Source of the DNA: a virus
Length of the DNA: 34,416 nt
Virus record (IMG/VR): IMGVR_UViG_3300030118_000474
Coordinates: 1-34,416 of that record
Strand: one strand, 5' to 3'
Below, piece after piece: positions 6,409-14,047 of this stretch. The first letter of the stretch is position 1. Every line of letters begins with the position of its first letter. A model generated the notes under the pieces. It was not told the DNA's origin and did not search any database. It saw nothing but the letters and a program-made list of their open reading frames with translations. A program made the translations under genes and the position numbers.

Positions 6409-8698
6409 ATTTGTAACATCTTTTTCAGGTAGACACTTTGATGTATATGCAAAGAAGATGCTTGAGTCTGTTGTTGAACATTGGGCAGACGATTTAAAAC
6501 TTATAGTTTATTATGACACTGTAACCGAGGAACAGAAGAAAGAGTTTCCTCAGTCACCAATTATTGAGTATAGAGATTTAGATCAGGTAGAAGATAGAAC
6601 TAAATTTCTAGAAAAGATGAAAGGGTATGATGGTACGTCTAATGGTCAGATGCCTTATAACTTTCGCATGGATGCTTTGCGTTTCTGTCATAAAGTTTAT
6701 GCGCTGACAGATTATTTTTTAGAAGTGTCAGAGAATGAAGTCAAAGGTGGTTGGTTAATATGGATGGATGCGGATGTATTGACAACCTCTCCTTTGTCTG
6801 AAGAAATATTGTTTGAAGCATTTCCAAAAGACGCTGAACTAATACACTTGGGCAGAACAGATATTGATTTTAGTGAGACAGGATTTATTGGTTTTAATTT
6901 AGACACGATGCATAGCCATTATTTCTTAGCTGATATAAGAGGATGCTACGACATAGGAGAAGTGTTAGCTTACAGAGAATGGACTGATGCTTTTATTATG
7001 ACTAGGTTCATTAAAATATACGCGGCTCATGGCATGAAGGTGCATAATTTAAGTGAAGGTGCTACTGGACTAGCTGTGTTTCCTCAGTCTAACCTTGCTA
7101 AATTTATGGTTCACTATAAGGGTAACTTAAAAAATAACATAGACAAAAATGAAGTTACTCCTGACGTTAATCTTCCCAGGTATGCCCAGTTAGCAGAACT
7201 TATCAGAACTTATAAACCAAAAAGAATTGTAGAAGTTGGAACTTGGAATGGTGGTAGAGCTATAGAAATGGCTTTAGCTGCTTTTGAAAACAGAGATAGA
7301 GTACACTACACAGGGTTTGATTTATTCCAAGATGCGACTGCTGAGACAGATAAGAAAGAGCAGAATACAAAACCACACAATCACTTTGATGCTGTAGTAA
7401 AAAGACTTGAAGAATTTTCTGAGAAGATGAAAGAGAAAAATAAAACCTTTACGTTTAGTTTACTGAAAGGTGATTCAAAAGAAACTATGCCAAGAGCAAA
7501 GAAGGAGTTAAAGAAAACTGACTTTGCATTTATAGATGGTGGACATAGCGAAGAAACCATTTTGTCTGACTATGAAAATTTAATGCATGTTCCTGTTGTT
7601 GTTTTGGATGACTACTATGCTAAAGATGCAGATGGTAAAATTCCTGGTGATGAGTTTTTAGGCACTAACAGATTACTGGAAACAATGAAGGAAAATTCCA
7701 GAGTATATGTTTTACCTTCTCAGGATAGAGTAAAAGATGGCGGGACAGTGCATCTTATGGTGAGGCTAAAAACAGAGGATCTTCCTGATTTACCTAAATC
7801 TTTAAGCAGAACGCCCATTATAGTTCAGCCTAGAGATTGTGTGCCTAAAGAAGAAATATTAGATAATATAAATGAAAACATAGACTTAATAAAAGATTGG
7901 GATTTTGTACAAAACTGTGACATACATGATGAACATATAATTGTAGCTTCTGCTGGTCCTTCTCTTGACTTTGAAGAATTAAAAGCTGTCCAAGAAAAAA
8001 ACAACGCTAAAATAGTATGTGTAAAACACAGTTATCCTTTACTTTTAGAGGCTGGTATTCAACCGTGGGCATGTGTTATACTTGATCCTAGACCCATAAG
8101 TGGAACAAGCACACATGGCATCGTGCGAACAGAATTATTTAAGGAGATAGATCAAACCACAAAGTTCTTTATAGCTTCTATGACTGATCCTAGTGTTACT
8201 AAGTTTATCATGGACAAAACAAAGAACGTATACGGATGGCACGCTTTCTCTCAAGCTGTCGCTGATATAGTGAGTGGTAAAGTTGAGATAGACTATAAGT
8301 TAAAGATAGATAAAGACAATGCCACATTTGTTAGTGGTGGCACATGTGCAGCTATGAGAGCTATAGGAATGATGCACATATTCGGGTTTAGAAACTTTCA
8401 TCTATTTGGCTTTGACTGCTCTGTTGATGGTCTTACAGAGGAGCAGAAAAAAGAGAAGCTGGATGACGGTGTAAGACCAAAGTATATGCCAGTAGAAATA
8501 AACGACTGTCATTTTTGGACTACTGGTGAACTTCTTGCTATGGCACAAGATTGTGAGAAGTTGTTTGATAATCCGCAGGTTGAAATGGCGGTGCATTTTT
8601 ATGGGGAAAATACATTAGTATCTGAGGTTTACAAACTTTCTAGAAGAAGTAAACCAAAGAGCTACATGGACTTGATAGAAGAAAAACAAGCAGCCTAA
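6401..8698 (+). CDS. Three-domain fusion: glycosyltransferase - SAM methyltransferase - Maf/MptE-like (DUF115)
   Basis: The 765-residue protein has three recognisable parts. Residues about 1-245 are GT-A-like, with D123-A-D125 in WLIWMDADVL. Residues about 262-455 are a class I SAM-dependent methyltransferase. Its glycine loop EVGTWNGGRA is at 278-287, an acidic FDLF end is near 306, and DGGHSEE follows at 379. Residues about 505-760 match the DUF115/MAF_flag10/MptE Rossmann family, with IIVASAGPSLD at 513-523 and VSGGTCAAMRAIG at 644-656. Known members include Maf transferases that glycosylate flagellin, and archaeal MptE. I infer synthesis or attachment of a methylated glycan. It overlaps the preceding glycosyltransferase gene. 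The domain calls are good; the substrate is unknown. Confidence 0.85.
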   Translation: MVRFVTSFSGRHFDVYAKKMLESVVEHWADDLKLIVYYDTVTEEQKKEFPQSPIIEYRDLDQVEDRTKFLEKMKGYDGTSNGQMPYNFRMDALRFCHKVYALTDYFLEVSENEVKGGWLIWMDADVLTTSPLSEEILFEAFPKDAELIHLGRTDIDFSETGFIGFNLDTMHSHYFLADIRGCYDIGEVLAYREWTDAFIMTRFIKIYAAHGMKVHNLSEGATGLAVFPQSNLAKFMVHYKGNLKNNIDKNEVTPDVNLPRYAQLAELIRTYKPKRIVEVGTWNGGRAIEMALAAFENRDRVHYTGFDLFQDATAETDKKEQNTKPHNHFDAVVKRLEEFSEKMKEKNKTFTFSLLKGDSKETMPRAKKELKKTDFAFIDGGHSEETILSDYENLMHVPVVVLDDYYAKDADGKIPGDEFLGTNRLLETMKENSRVYVLPSQDRVKDGGTVHLMVRLKTEDLPDLPKSLSRTPIIVQPRDCVPKEEILDNINENIDLIKDWDFVQNCDIHDEHIIVASAGPSLDFEELKAVQEKNNAKIVCVKHSYPLLLEAGIQPWACVILDPRPISGTSTHGIVRTELFKEIDQTTKFFIASMTDPSVTKFIMDKTKNVYGWHAFSQAVADIVSGKVEIDYKLKIDKDNATFVSGGTCAAMRAIGMMHIFGFRNFHLFGFDCSVDGLTEEQKKEKLDDGVRPKYMPVEINDCHFWTTGELLAMAQDCEKLFDNPQVEMAVHFYGENTLVSEVYKLSRRSKPKSYMDLIEEKQAA

Positions 8699-8711
8699 GA
8701 AAGGATTTATT

Positions 8712-8927
8712 ATGCTTCAAACTATTATTGATAACAGTGATGTTATTCTAAGTACACTAACAGGTATTGTGACCATAGCCAGTATTATCGTTGCTGGCAC
8801 ACGCACACCTTCTCCTGATAGTGTTATGGGTAAAATATATAAAGCAGTAGAGTTTTTGTCTCTAACGATAGGTAAAGCTAAAGATACAGGTACTCAAGTA
8901 TCTGAACCTGCTCCAAAGAAAGACTAA
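8712..8927 (+). CDS. Small single-span membrane protein, holin candidate
   Basis: The 71-residue protein has one hydrophobic stretch at about residues 11-29 (VILSTLTGIVTIASIIVAG) and then a polar helical tail ending in PAPKKD. AAAGGA precedes the ATG by about 7 nt. It heads a run of overlapping membrane genes: its stop shares a base with the i-spanin start (TAATG). Position and topology suit a small class III-type holin or pinholin, but there is no sequence signature that proves it. No endolysin gene is adjacent. Confidence 0.6.
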   Translation: MLQTIIDNSDVILSTLTGIVTIASIIVAGTRTPSPDSVMGKIYKAVEFLSLTIGKAKDTGTQVSEPAPKKD

Positions 8928-9157
8928 TGCCGATAATATCATCTATTGTATCCTCAATTGTAAATATCTTTACTAAGATATTACCTTTTTTGTTTGCATA
9001 TAAAGCAGGTAAAAATAGTGCAGAGAAAAAAGAACTTGAGGATGCAATAGAAAAAAACAGGGAGGCAGATAAAATTGAAGAGGATATTGACCGTATGGCT
9101 GATGATGCTGTCACTAGCAAGTTGCGGAAGCGTTGGAGGAGGAAAGACGTACTGTAG
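8927..9157 (+). CDS. Rz-like inner-membrane spanin subunit
   Basis: The 76-residue protein has an N-terminal transmembrane helix (about residues 5-25). A charged, coiled-coil-forming periplasmic segment follows (AEKKELEDAIEKNREADK), then a basic tail. This is the usual i-spanin layout. Its 3' third overlaps in the +1 frame with a lipoprotein gene, the classic Rz/Rz1 arrangement. The pair would fuse inner and outer membranes at the end of lysis, implying a Gram-negative host. Identification rests on topology and gene architecture; spanins are too divergent for motif proof. Confidence 0.75.
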   Translation: MPIISSIVSSIVNIFTKILPFLFAYKAGKNSAEKKELEDAIEKNREADKIEEDIDRMADDAVTSKLRKRWRRKDVL

Positions 9158-9260
9158 CTGGGTAAAACCTATTCTTATTTCTGACAACGATAAACTTACT
9201 GGCGGCACTGCAAGACGCATACTTGCACACAACGAAACCTGGAATAAGTTCTGTAACTAA
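9075..9260 (+). CDS. Rz1-like outer-membrane lipoprotein (o-spanin)
   Basis: The 61-residue frame starts at TTG. The choice is supported by GGAGG at 9061-9065, nine bases upstream, and because only this start keeps the full signal peptide. Residues 1-16 form a lipoprotein signal (basic MKR, hydrophobic core) ending in the lipobox L14-A15-S16-C17. The mature part has Cys27 and the terminal Cys60 and a WNKFCN end. It overlaps the i-spanin gene by 83 bp in another frame, as Rz1 does within Rz. In the known mechanism it pairs with Rz across the periplasm. Confidence 0.8.
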   Translation: MKRILTVWLMMLSLASCGSVGGGKTYCSWVKPILISDNDKLTGGTARRILAHNETWNKFCN

Positions 9261-9262
9261 TT

Positions 9263-9796
9263 ATGGCTGAATTAAAAATCAGACAGGAGAAGTTCTGTCA
9301 AGCATACATTATGTATCGTAATGCAACAGAGTCTGCCAAGATAGCTGGCTACTCTGAAGGTTCTGCACATACTCAAGGTCACAGACTTTTACAAAGAGAA
9401 GATATCAGGGAAAGAATAGAAGAGTTAGAGAAAGAAATAGAGACACGTATCGATGTTGTCTCTGAAATAGAAAATCAATATACCTATGCAAAGAACAACG
9501 GACATACAAACAGTGCTATTAAAGCATTAGAAGTCCTGACTCGTGTGCGTTCTGCTAAAGAAGAAGAAGCGCCTAAGACTATAGCTGAAGTAGAAGAAGA
9601 TATAATTAAGTATCTTGAAGTTCTGGGTGAGAAAGAAACATCAAAACTTTTTTTAAAGTGTGACTTTTTCGCAGATGAAGAACAGGAAGAAGAACTTGAT
9701 GAAGCAGAACATATAAGAAAAAAGATAGAATCTGTTCCAAAAAGAAATGTCAGGAAAGAATATCTTGAATCCAGAGAAGGTCATGTACTAAAATAG
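9263..9796 (+). CDS. terS: Terminase small subunit
   Basis: The 177-residue protein begins with the Terminase_2-type helix-turn-helix. RQEKFCQAYI, then NATESAKIAGYS, then HRLLQREDIRERI span residues about 6-50. This is the DNA-recognition domain that selects packaging sites. The central part is a helical oligomerisation region, and the C-terminal third is very acidic (ADEEQEEELDEAE). The gene closes the + strand arm right after the lysis genes. No large terminase subunit is adjacent or anywhere in the window. No good Shine-Dalgarno is visible, so translation may be coupled to the lipoprotein gene whose stop lies 2 nt upstream. Confidence 0.85.
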   Translation: MAELKIRQEKFCQAYIMYRNATESAKIAGYSEGSAHTQGHRLLQREDIRERIEELEKEIETRIDVVSEIENQYTYAKNNGHTNSAIKALEVLTRVRSAKEEEAPKTIAEVEEDIIKYLEVLGEKETSKLFLKCDFFADEEQEEELDEAEHIRKKIESVPKRNVRKEYLESREGHVLK

Positions 9797-9833
9797 CATA
9801 AATCTTCTGTGCGCCTGATAATTAAACACACAT

Positions 9834-9901
9834 AAAATTAGCTTATCTTCTGGTGGTAGGGTAGCCGAGAGGTTCTTTACCTACACTGTACGGCTAATTT
9901 T
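9834..9901. other. Structured convergent-end element with 9-bp inverted repeat
   Basis: The + and - transcription units meet here. AAAATTAGC (9834-9842) and GCTAATTTT (9893-9901) are perfect inverted repeats around 50 nt. Inside, GTAGG (9856-9860) can pair with CCTAC (9880-9884). Alternatives AGCCG/CGGCT (9863-9867/9891-9895) and AGGT/ACCT (9870-9873/9879-9882) compete with these. The right arm covers the stop codon of the - strand gene. Both outer arms end in A/U runs, so the element may act as a bidirectional terminator with an internally folded loop. It could also be a small structured RNA. The remainder of 9797-9899 holds no reading frame that I can support. Confidence 0.5.
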
Positions 9902-10262
9902 AGGACTTATTTTTTGTTAGAATCTCTTCAAGAGCAGGATGACGACCATTATGCATGTGTTGGAGCGTTGTAATATCTTTTTCCATTTGATTTAATTTTT
10001 CTGCTATTTCACCCTGCCACTCGTATTGAACTTTAAGATTGTCAGGACTTAGAATGTCTGCCAAAACCTTAATCTGACTTCTCAAAACAGACACAGCATT
10101 CTCTGCTGTATCCAGTTCTCTGTTTAATTCATCCACATAGTTTTTTATTTCAGCTTGATTAGCTTTGAGTGTATGCACTTGTGATCTTACCAACGCCCAT
10201 GCGCCAGACAAAGAAGCTATAACTGCTCCTACTTGGAACAGAAACTGTCCATTCATTTCCAT
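9900..10262 (-). CDS. Membrane-anchored coiled-coil protein of unknown function
   Basis: The 120-residue protein has an N-terminal hydrophobic helix (about residues 7-25, FLFQVGAVIASLSGAWALV). A long coiled coil follows (about 30-105, rich in heptad-like L/I/V and charged residues). It is the last gene of the virion-gene arm, and its ATG shares a base with the stop codon of the 1259-residue protein (TAATG). The topology resembles small phage membrane or injection-accessory proteins, and also i-spanin-like proteins. With an Rz/Rz1 pair already present, I leave the function open. Confidence 0.75.
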   Translation of the reverse strand: MEMNGQFLFQVGAVIASLSGAWALVRSQVHTLKANQAEIKNYVDELNRELDTAENAVSVLRSQIKVLADILSPDNLKVQYEWQGEIAEKLNQMEKDITTLQHMHNGRHPALEEILTKNKS

Positions 10263-13200
10263 TAGTCTGAACCTATTTGAATATCAGGTGGTTCTGCATT
10301 TAAACTTCTACCTTTATAAAACTCTTCTAATCTAGATAATTGTCTTCTAAGATTATTTATATCTTTTCTATAAGAAAAACCTGTTTTCTTTCCTAACTCT
10401 CTTATAATTTTAGCAAACTCTTTAGACTGATCGGATAGAGTTGTTGGTAATGCACGTTCATTATTTATTGCTGCTTTCCTAGCTTTTTTTGATAGTAATA
10501 CACCCTTACTTGAATCTTCTAAAGATTCTATAATATTTAATAATTCTTTTTTACCTACAATCTTTTCCATATCTCTGTATAAATTTAAAAAAGCTTGTTG
10601 AGATACAAACTCTTGCTGTAAAATCTCATCATAGTCTTTTAGTATAGAGACAGGATTAATTTCTGTACGAGGATCAGAAAGATTATCTTTTAAATCTTTA
10701 ATAAATTTTCCTCTTTCTAAATTATAATTTTTATTAATATTAGACATAGCAAATCCCATAGTCTTTTTAGGATTAAATGTTTTTGTTTTAGCACCTGGAA
10801 TTACAAGACCATTTTTAGAAAGTAATTCAAAAAGATTTTCTGCTCTTGCATCTTGAGTACCAAACACTTCACCATATTTAAATTTTTCTACGTCTTTTCC
10901 TACCTGACCAAACTTTTCAAATACACTGGCATCTCTTGCCATATCTGTTAAAAAGTTAAGATATCCTGGTTCAACAGCAGACAAAGCTTTTAAAAGATTT
11001 CTTCCTTCTCCTGTTGTTACAAACTCTTTCATATTTTTAGTAAACTCAAATGCTAAACTAGGATCGACGTAAGGATCAACTAGTTCATAAAAAGAATTTG
11101 TTAAAGATTTATCTAAGTCCTTTGATACATCTTCGCCTCTAGCTGCTTTGAGAATAAGAGGAACAACTGCATTTTGAAACTGACTATCAGGATGAATATA
11201 AGTAAGATTGACATAATCGTAGTTGCCGTTTTTATTTTTACCTGTTACTACTAACGCGCCATTCTTTTCCCAATCAGGAAGAAAATTACGCATTCCATCT
11301 ACCACATCTCCAAAGCCATTGCTTTCATTCATAACGTAAGCACCAGTATACAGCGCACCTTGAGCCGCACTCCACTGAGCAAGACGAGATATCCCCTGTT
11401 TAGTTAATTCTTTGTTTCCTGTTTCAAAACCCTCTCTTAATTCATCTGTTGCAATTTTAAATATTTGATAAGTATTACGGATACGTTCTGCAGGATAAGC
11501 AGTAAAAGAACCTATCACTGGCAATGCTCTTAGCTTTTCTAATATTTTAGGAATACGGCCATATACAGGAGTAAGATTTAAAGTTTTCTGAGAAGCTATT
11601 TCTTTAATGTAATCCTTTGCTGTAGATGTTCCTCTACCAGCATTAAATGTTTGATCAAACTCTGCAAGTTTAGCTGCCTGTTGTTCCTTTGAAAGAGAAT
11701 CAAATACTTTTTTAGCTTTTGTTTTCTCATTAGCAAAAACAGCTAATCCTTTAAAAGCATCGTCAACACCACCATAAAAATCTTGAGCAGTTTTAGCAGC
11801 TTTTGTTCCTGGTTTTCCAAATGCAGCTAAACCACCACTTTTAACAAGACGTTCTATGATATTACCGTCATCTATCTTATCAGATATATCTCCAAATCTT
11901 TTTAATACCTGATTAAGATCAATGTTAGAACCTCTAATTCCTAAATCAGTATATTCCTTAATAAGATCATCTTTTTCTTTCTTAGGTAGTGCCATTGCAT
12001 ATCTAAAACCATCTAGAAGACCTTTAAGATTTCCACTTGTTATTGTATATCCAATCGCACCTACAGTGTTTCTAATGTGTGCTAACGGAGAATAGATAGT
12101 CTTACCTGCTTTAGATAATCCCTGCACTCCAGAGAATGTTCTTACAACAGTTCCTACAACATTATCTTGTTTATAAAGATCACTAAGAAAACCTTCCCCT
12201 TCAAAAAGTTCTTTTAACTTCTGACCTTCTGTCTTTGTAATATACACATTTTTTAATGAATCATCTATAGCATCAAAGGGAAGGCGCATAACTGCATCTT
12301 CTTTTTCACCCTTAGATATCTTTTGAAAAGAACCAGTAATAGGCATTACATCCTCACCACCCAAACTTTGTCTGGCTACTGCTTCTGGATTTTTAGCTGC
12401 CTTGTCTACAGTAACAGCCACCCCTCTGCGGGTAGCATCTCCTATTATATCTCTGGCAGCATTAGTTCTTGAGGCTGTATCAACTATACCATTTATAGTT
12501 TCAGCTATTCTTAATCCTGGGATATTATTGTAACCAATAAATTTCTTTAACGTAGGACTTAAATCTTCTTTTCTTTTCTCAAACGCACCTGTTTCTTTTT
12601 TTAATTTTTTTGTAGGAGCATATAAACTTTCAGCAGCTTCATCTATAATCTTATCTACTTTAGTATTATCTAATGTTTCTTTAGCTACCCCTTCACTGTC
12701 TACTTGGATATATCTATCAGTAAATTTTTTCCAATTTGAATTTTCAGGATCGAGAAGCATAGCCTGTCTTAATTCTGATTTAATGTCTGGATTTCTTTTA
12801 ATGAAGTCTTTATAACTTTCTGTTCTTTTAGTAACAGCATATTTTTCTGGAACATTACGAACATAATTAGGGTCTTTATCAAATATGCCTAGTATCTTTT
12901 TATTAACAGAAGAATTTTTAGCGAAGTCAAAAGCTTCATTTCTTAAACTAAAAAAGTCATCGATTAAATTTCTTGCTTCTTGACTTTTATTTTGAACTAA
13001 AGACAAACTATCCGCATCACCCTGAAGTGCTTTATTAATTAAACTTTCCTCTGCAAGTATTTCTTTTGTTCCTGTAGCATCGTCCTTTTTTATTCCTATG
13101 ATATCTGCTTCTGTAAAATCTCTTTTTAAAACATCATTAAAAGAATTTGTTAAATCTTCTGCTCTGTTTTTGAAAGACATTGCCTGACCTGACTGACGTT

Positions 13201-14041
13201 CTATCAATCGTCTTTGTGTATCAGACGCACCACCCGCAGGTAAAAGATTACGCTCTAACCAAGCAACACCAGATTCTATACCTTCTTTTTTTGCATCAGG
13301 AAGAACTTGTATTGCTTTTCTACCTGAAGCTTTACCTAACTGATATGCACCACCGCCAGCAACATTACCCAAAACACCTATGACAGGAGAAGCAACACCT
13401 TCTATAATACCTTGAGTTGCAGCCTCTGTTAAATCAATACCATCTTCTTCATCCCGTAGTCCTACTTCTTGCTGTATCTTTTGATTGATAACATTTGTTG
13501 CTGCACCACCAGTTCCAGCTACAGTTCCTTCTACTGCATAACTGGCTAATGCTGGTTTAGAAACAGCGGCTTTTATTTTTGATTTAAGATATTTTCTTAC
13601 ACCCTGTTTAGCAGCTTCTTTAGCAGCCAAACTAGCAGCACCTCCTGCACCTAAAGTAAATGCAGCGGCTACAGCAGAAAATAAATTAGTAGGATCAGTT
13701 ATACCAGCAAGACCATAGTCTGCTATTTTTTTACCGAGAGGTGCGGCACCTTCTCCAAAGGTAGGAAGTTTATCTGCTTCTTGTAAAGAGTATCCAAGAA
13801 TAGCTTTGCTATCATCATCCAAATCATCTATAGCACTTTTTGCTACAGGAGCAGCTACAAGATTGTTTTCAAAAAATCTCTTTCTTGTAAGAAAAGCATC
13901 TACGATACTTTGTTTATTTTGATAGTCAACATCAATTTCTAAATCTTTCAAGACATAGAAAAGACCATCAGTAAAGTCTTTATCAGCAACTAAACTTTCA
14001 TATGACCTTTCTTGTACGGAAGGTTGTTGTTCTTCAGCCAC
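10262..14041 (-). CDS. Very large internal virion/DNA-ejection protein
   Basis: The 1259-residue protein starts at GTG (AAGGA upstream; the nearby ATG opens a frame of only four codons). Near the N-terminus there are Gly/Ala-rich hydrophobic stretches (about residues 110-240, e.g. FTLGAGGAASLAAKEAAK and VLGNVAGGGAYQLG). Such stretches are typical of phage ejection proteins that must cross membranes. The centre and C-terminal half are helical (PLAHIRNTVGAIGY, AERIRNTYQIFK, WSAAQGALYTGAYV) and resemble, from memory, large polyvalent-protein-associated domains of podoviruses. Size and terminal position after gp13- and gp14-like genes parallel T7 gp16/gp15. No transglycosylase motif is seen here; that activity appears to sit in the gene at 16282. 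The function is inferred from family resemblance and order. Confidence 0.75.
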   Translation of the reverse strand: MAEEQQPSVQERSYESLVADKDFTDGLFYVLKDLEIDVDYQNKQSIVDAFLTRKRFFENNLVAAPVAKSAIDDLDDDSKAILGYSLQEADKLPTFGEGAAPLGKKIADYGLAGITDPTNLFSAVAAAFTLGAGGAASLAAKEAAKQGVRKYLKSKIKAAVSKPALASYAVEGTVAGTGGAATNVINQKIQQEVGLRDEEDGIDLTEAATQGIIEGVASPVIGVLGNVAGGGAYQLGKASGRKAIQVLPDAKKEGIESGVAWLERNLLPAGGASDTQRRLIERQSGQAMSFKNRAEDLTNSFNDVLKRDFTEADIIGIKKDDATGTKEILAEESLINKALQGDADSLSLVQNKSQEARNLIDDFFSLRNEAFDFAKNSSVNKKILGIFDKDPNYVRNVPEKYAVTKRTESYKDFIKRNPDIKSELRQAMLLDPENSNWKKFTDRYIQVDSEGVAKETLDNTKVDKIIDEAAESLYAPTKKLKKETGAFEKRKEDLSPTLKKFIGYNNIPGLRIAETINGIVDTASRTNAARDIIGDATRRGVAVTVDKAAKNPEAVARQSLGGEDVMPITGSFQKISKGEKEDAVMRLPFDAIDDSLKNVYITKTEGQKLKELFEGEGFLSDLYKQDNVVGTVVRTFSGVQGLSKAGKTIYSPLAHIRNTVGAIGYTITSGNLKGLLDGFRYAMALPKKEKDDLIKEYTDLGIRGSNIDLNQVLKRFGDISDKIDDGNIIERLVKSGGLAAFGKPGTKAAKTAQDFYGGVDDAFKGLAVFANEKTKAKKVFDSLSKEQQAAKLAEFDQTFNAGRGTSTAKDYIKEIASQKTLNLTPVYGRIPKILEKLRALPVIGSFTAYPAERIRNTYQIFKIATDELREGFETGNKELTKQGISRLAQWSAAQGALYTGAYVMNESNGFGDVVDGMRNFLPDWEKNGALVVTGKNKNGNYDYVNLTYIHPDSQFQNAVVPLILKAARGEDVSKDLDKSLTNSFYELVDPYVDPSLAFEFTKNMKEFVTTGEGRNLLKALSAVEPGYLNFLTDMARDASVFEKFGQVGKDVEKFKYGEVFGTQDARAENLFELLSKNGLVIPGAKTKTFNPKKTMGFAMSNINKNYNLERGKFIKDLKDNLSDPRTEINPVSILKDYDEILQQEFVSQQAFLNLYRDMEKIVGKKELLNIIESLEDSSKGVLLSKKARKAAINNERALPTTLSDQSKEFAKIIRELGKKTGFSYRKDINNLRRQLSRLEEFYKGRSLNAEPPDIQIGSD

Positions 14042-14047
14042 TAGCCA

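Noticed and set aside
9834-9905. tRNA-like gene at the convergent site
   Set aside because: D-arm- and T-arm-like fragments occur, but there is no 7-bp acceptor with proper spacing, no anticodon arm and no standard T-loop.
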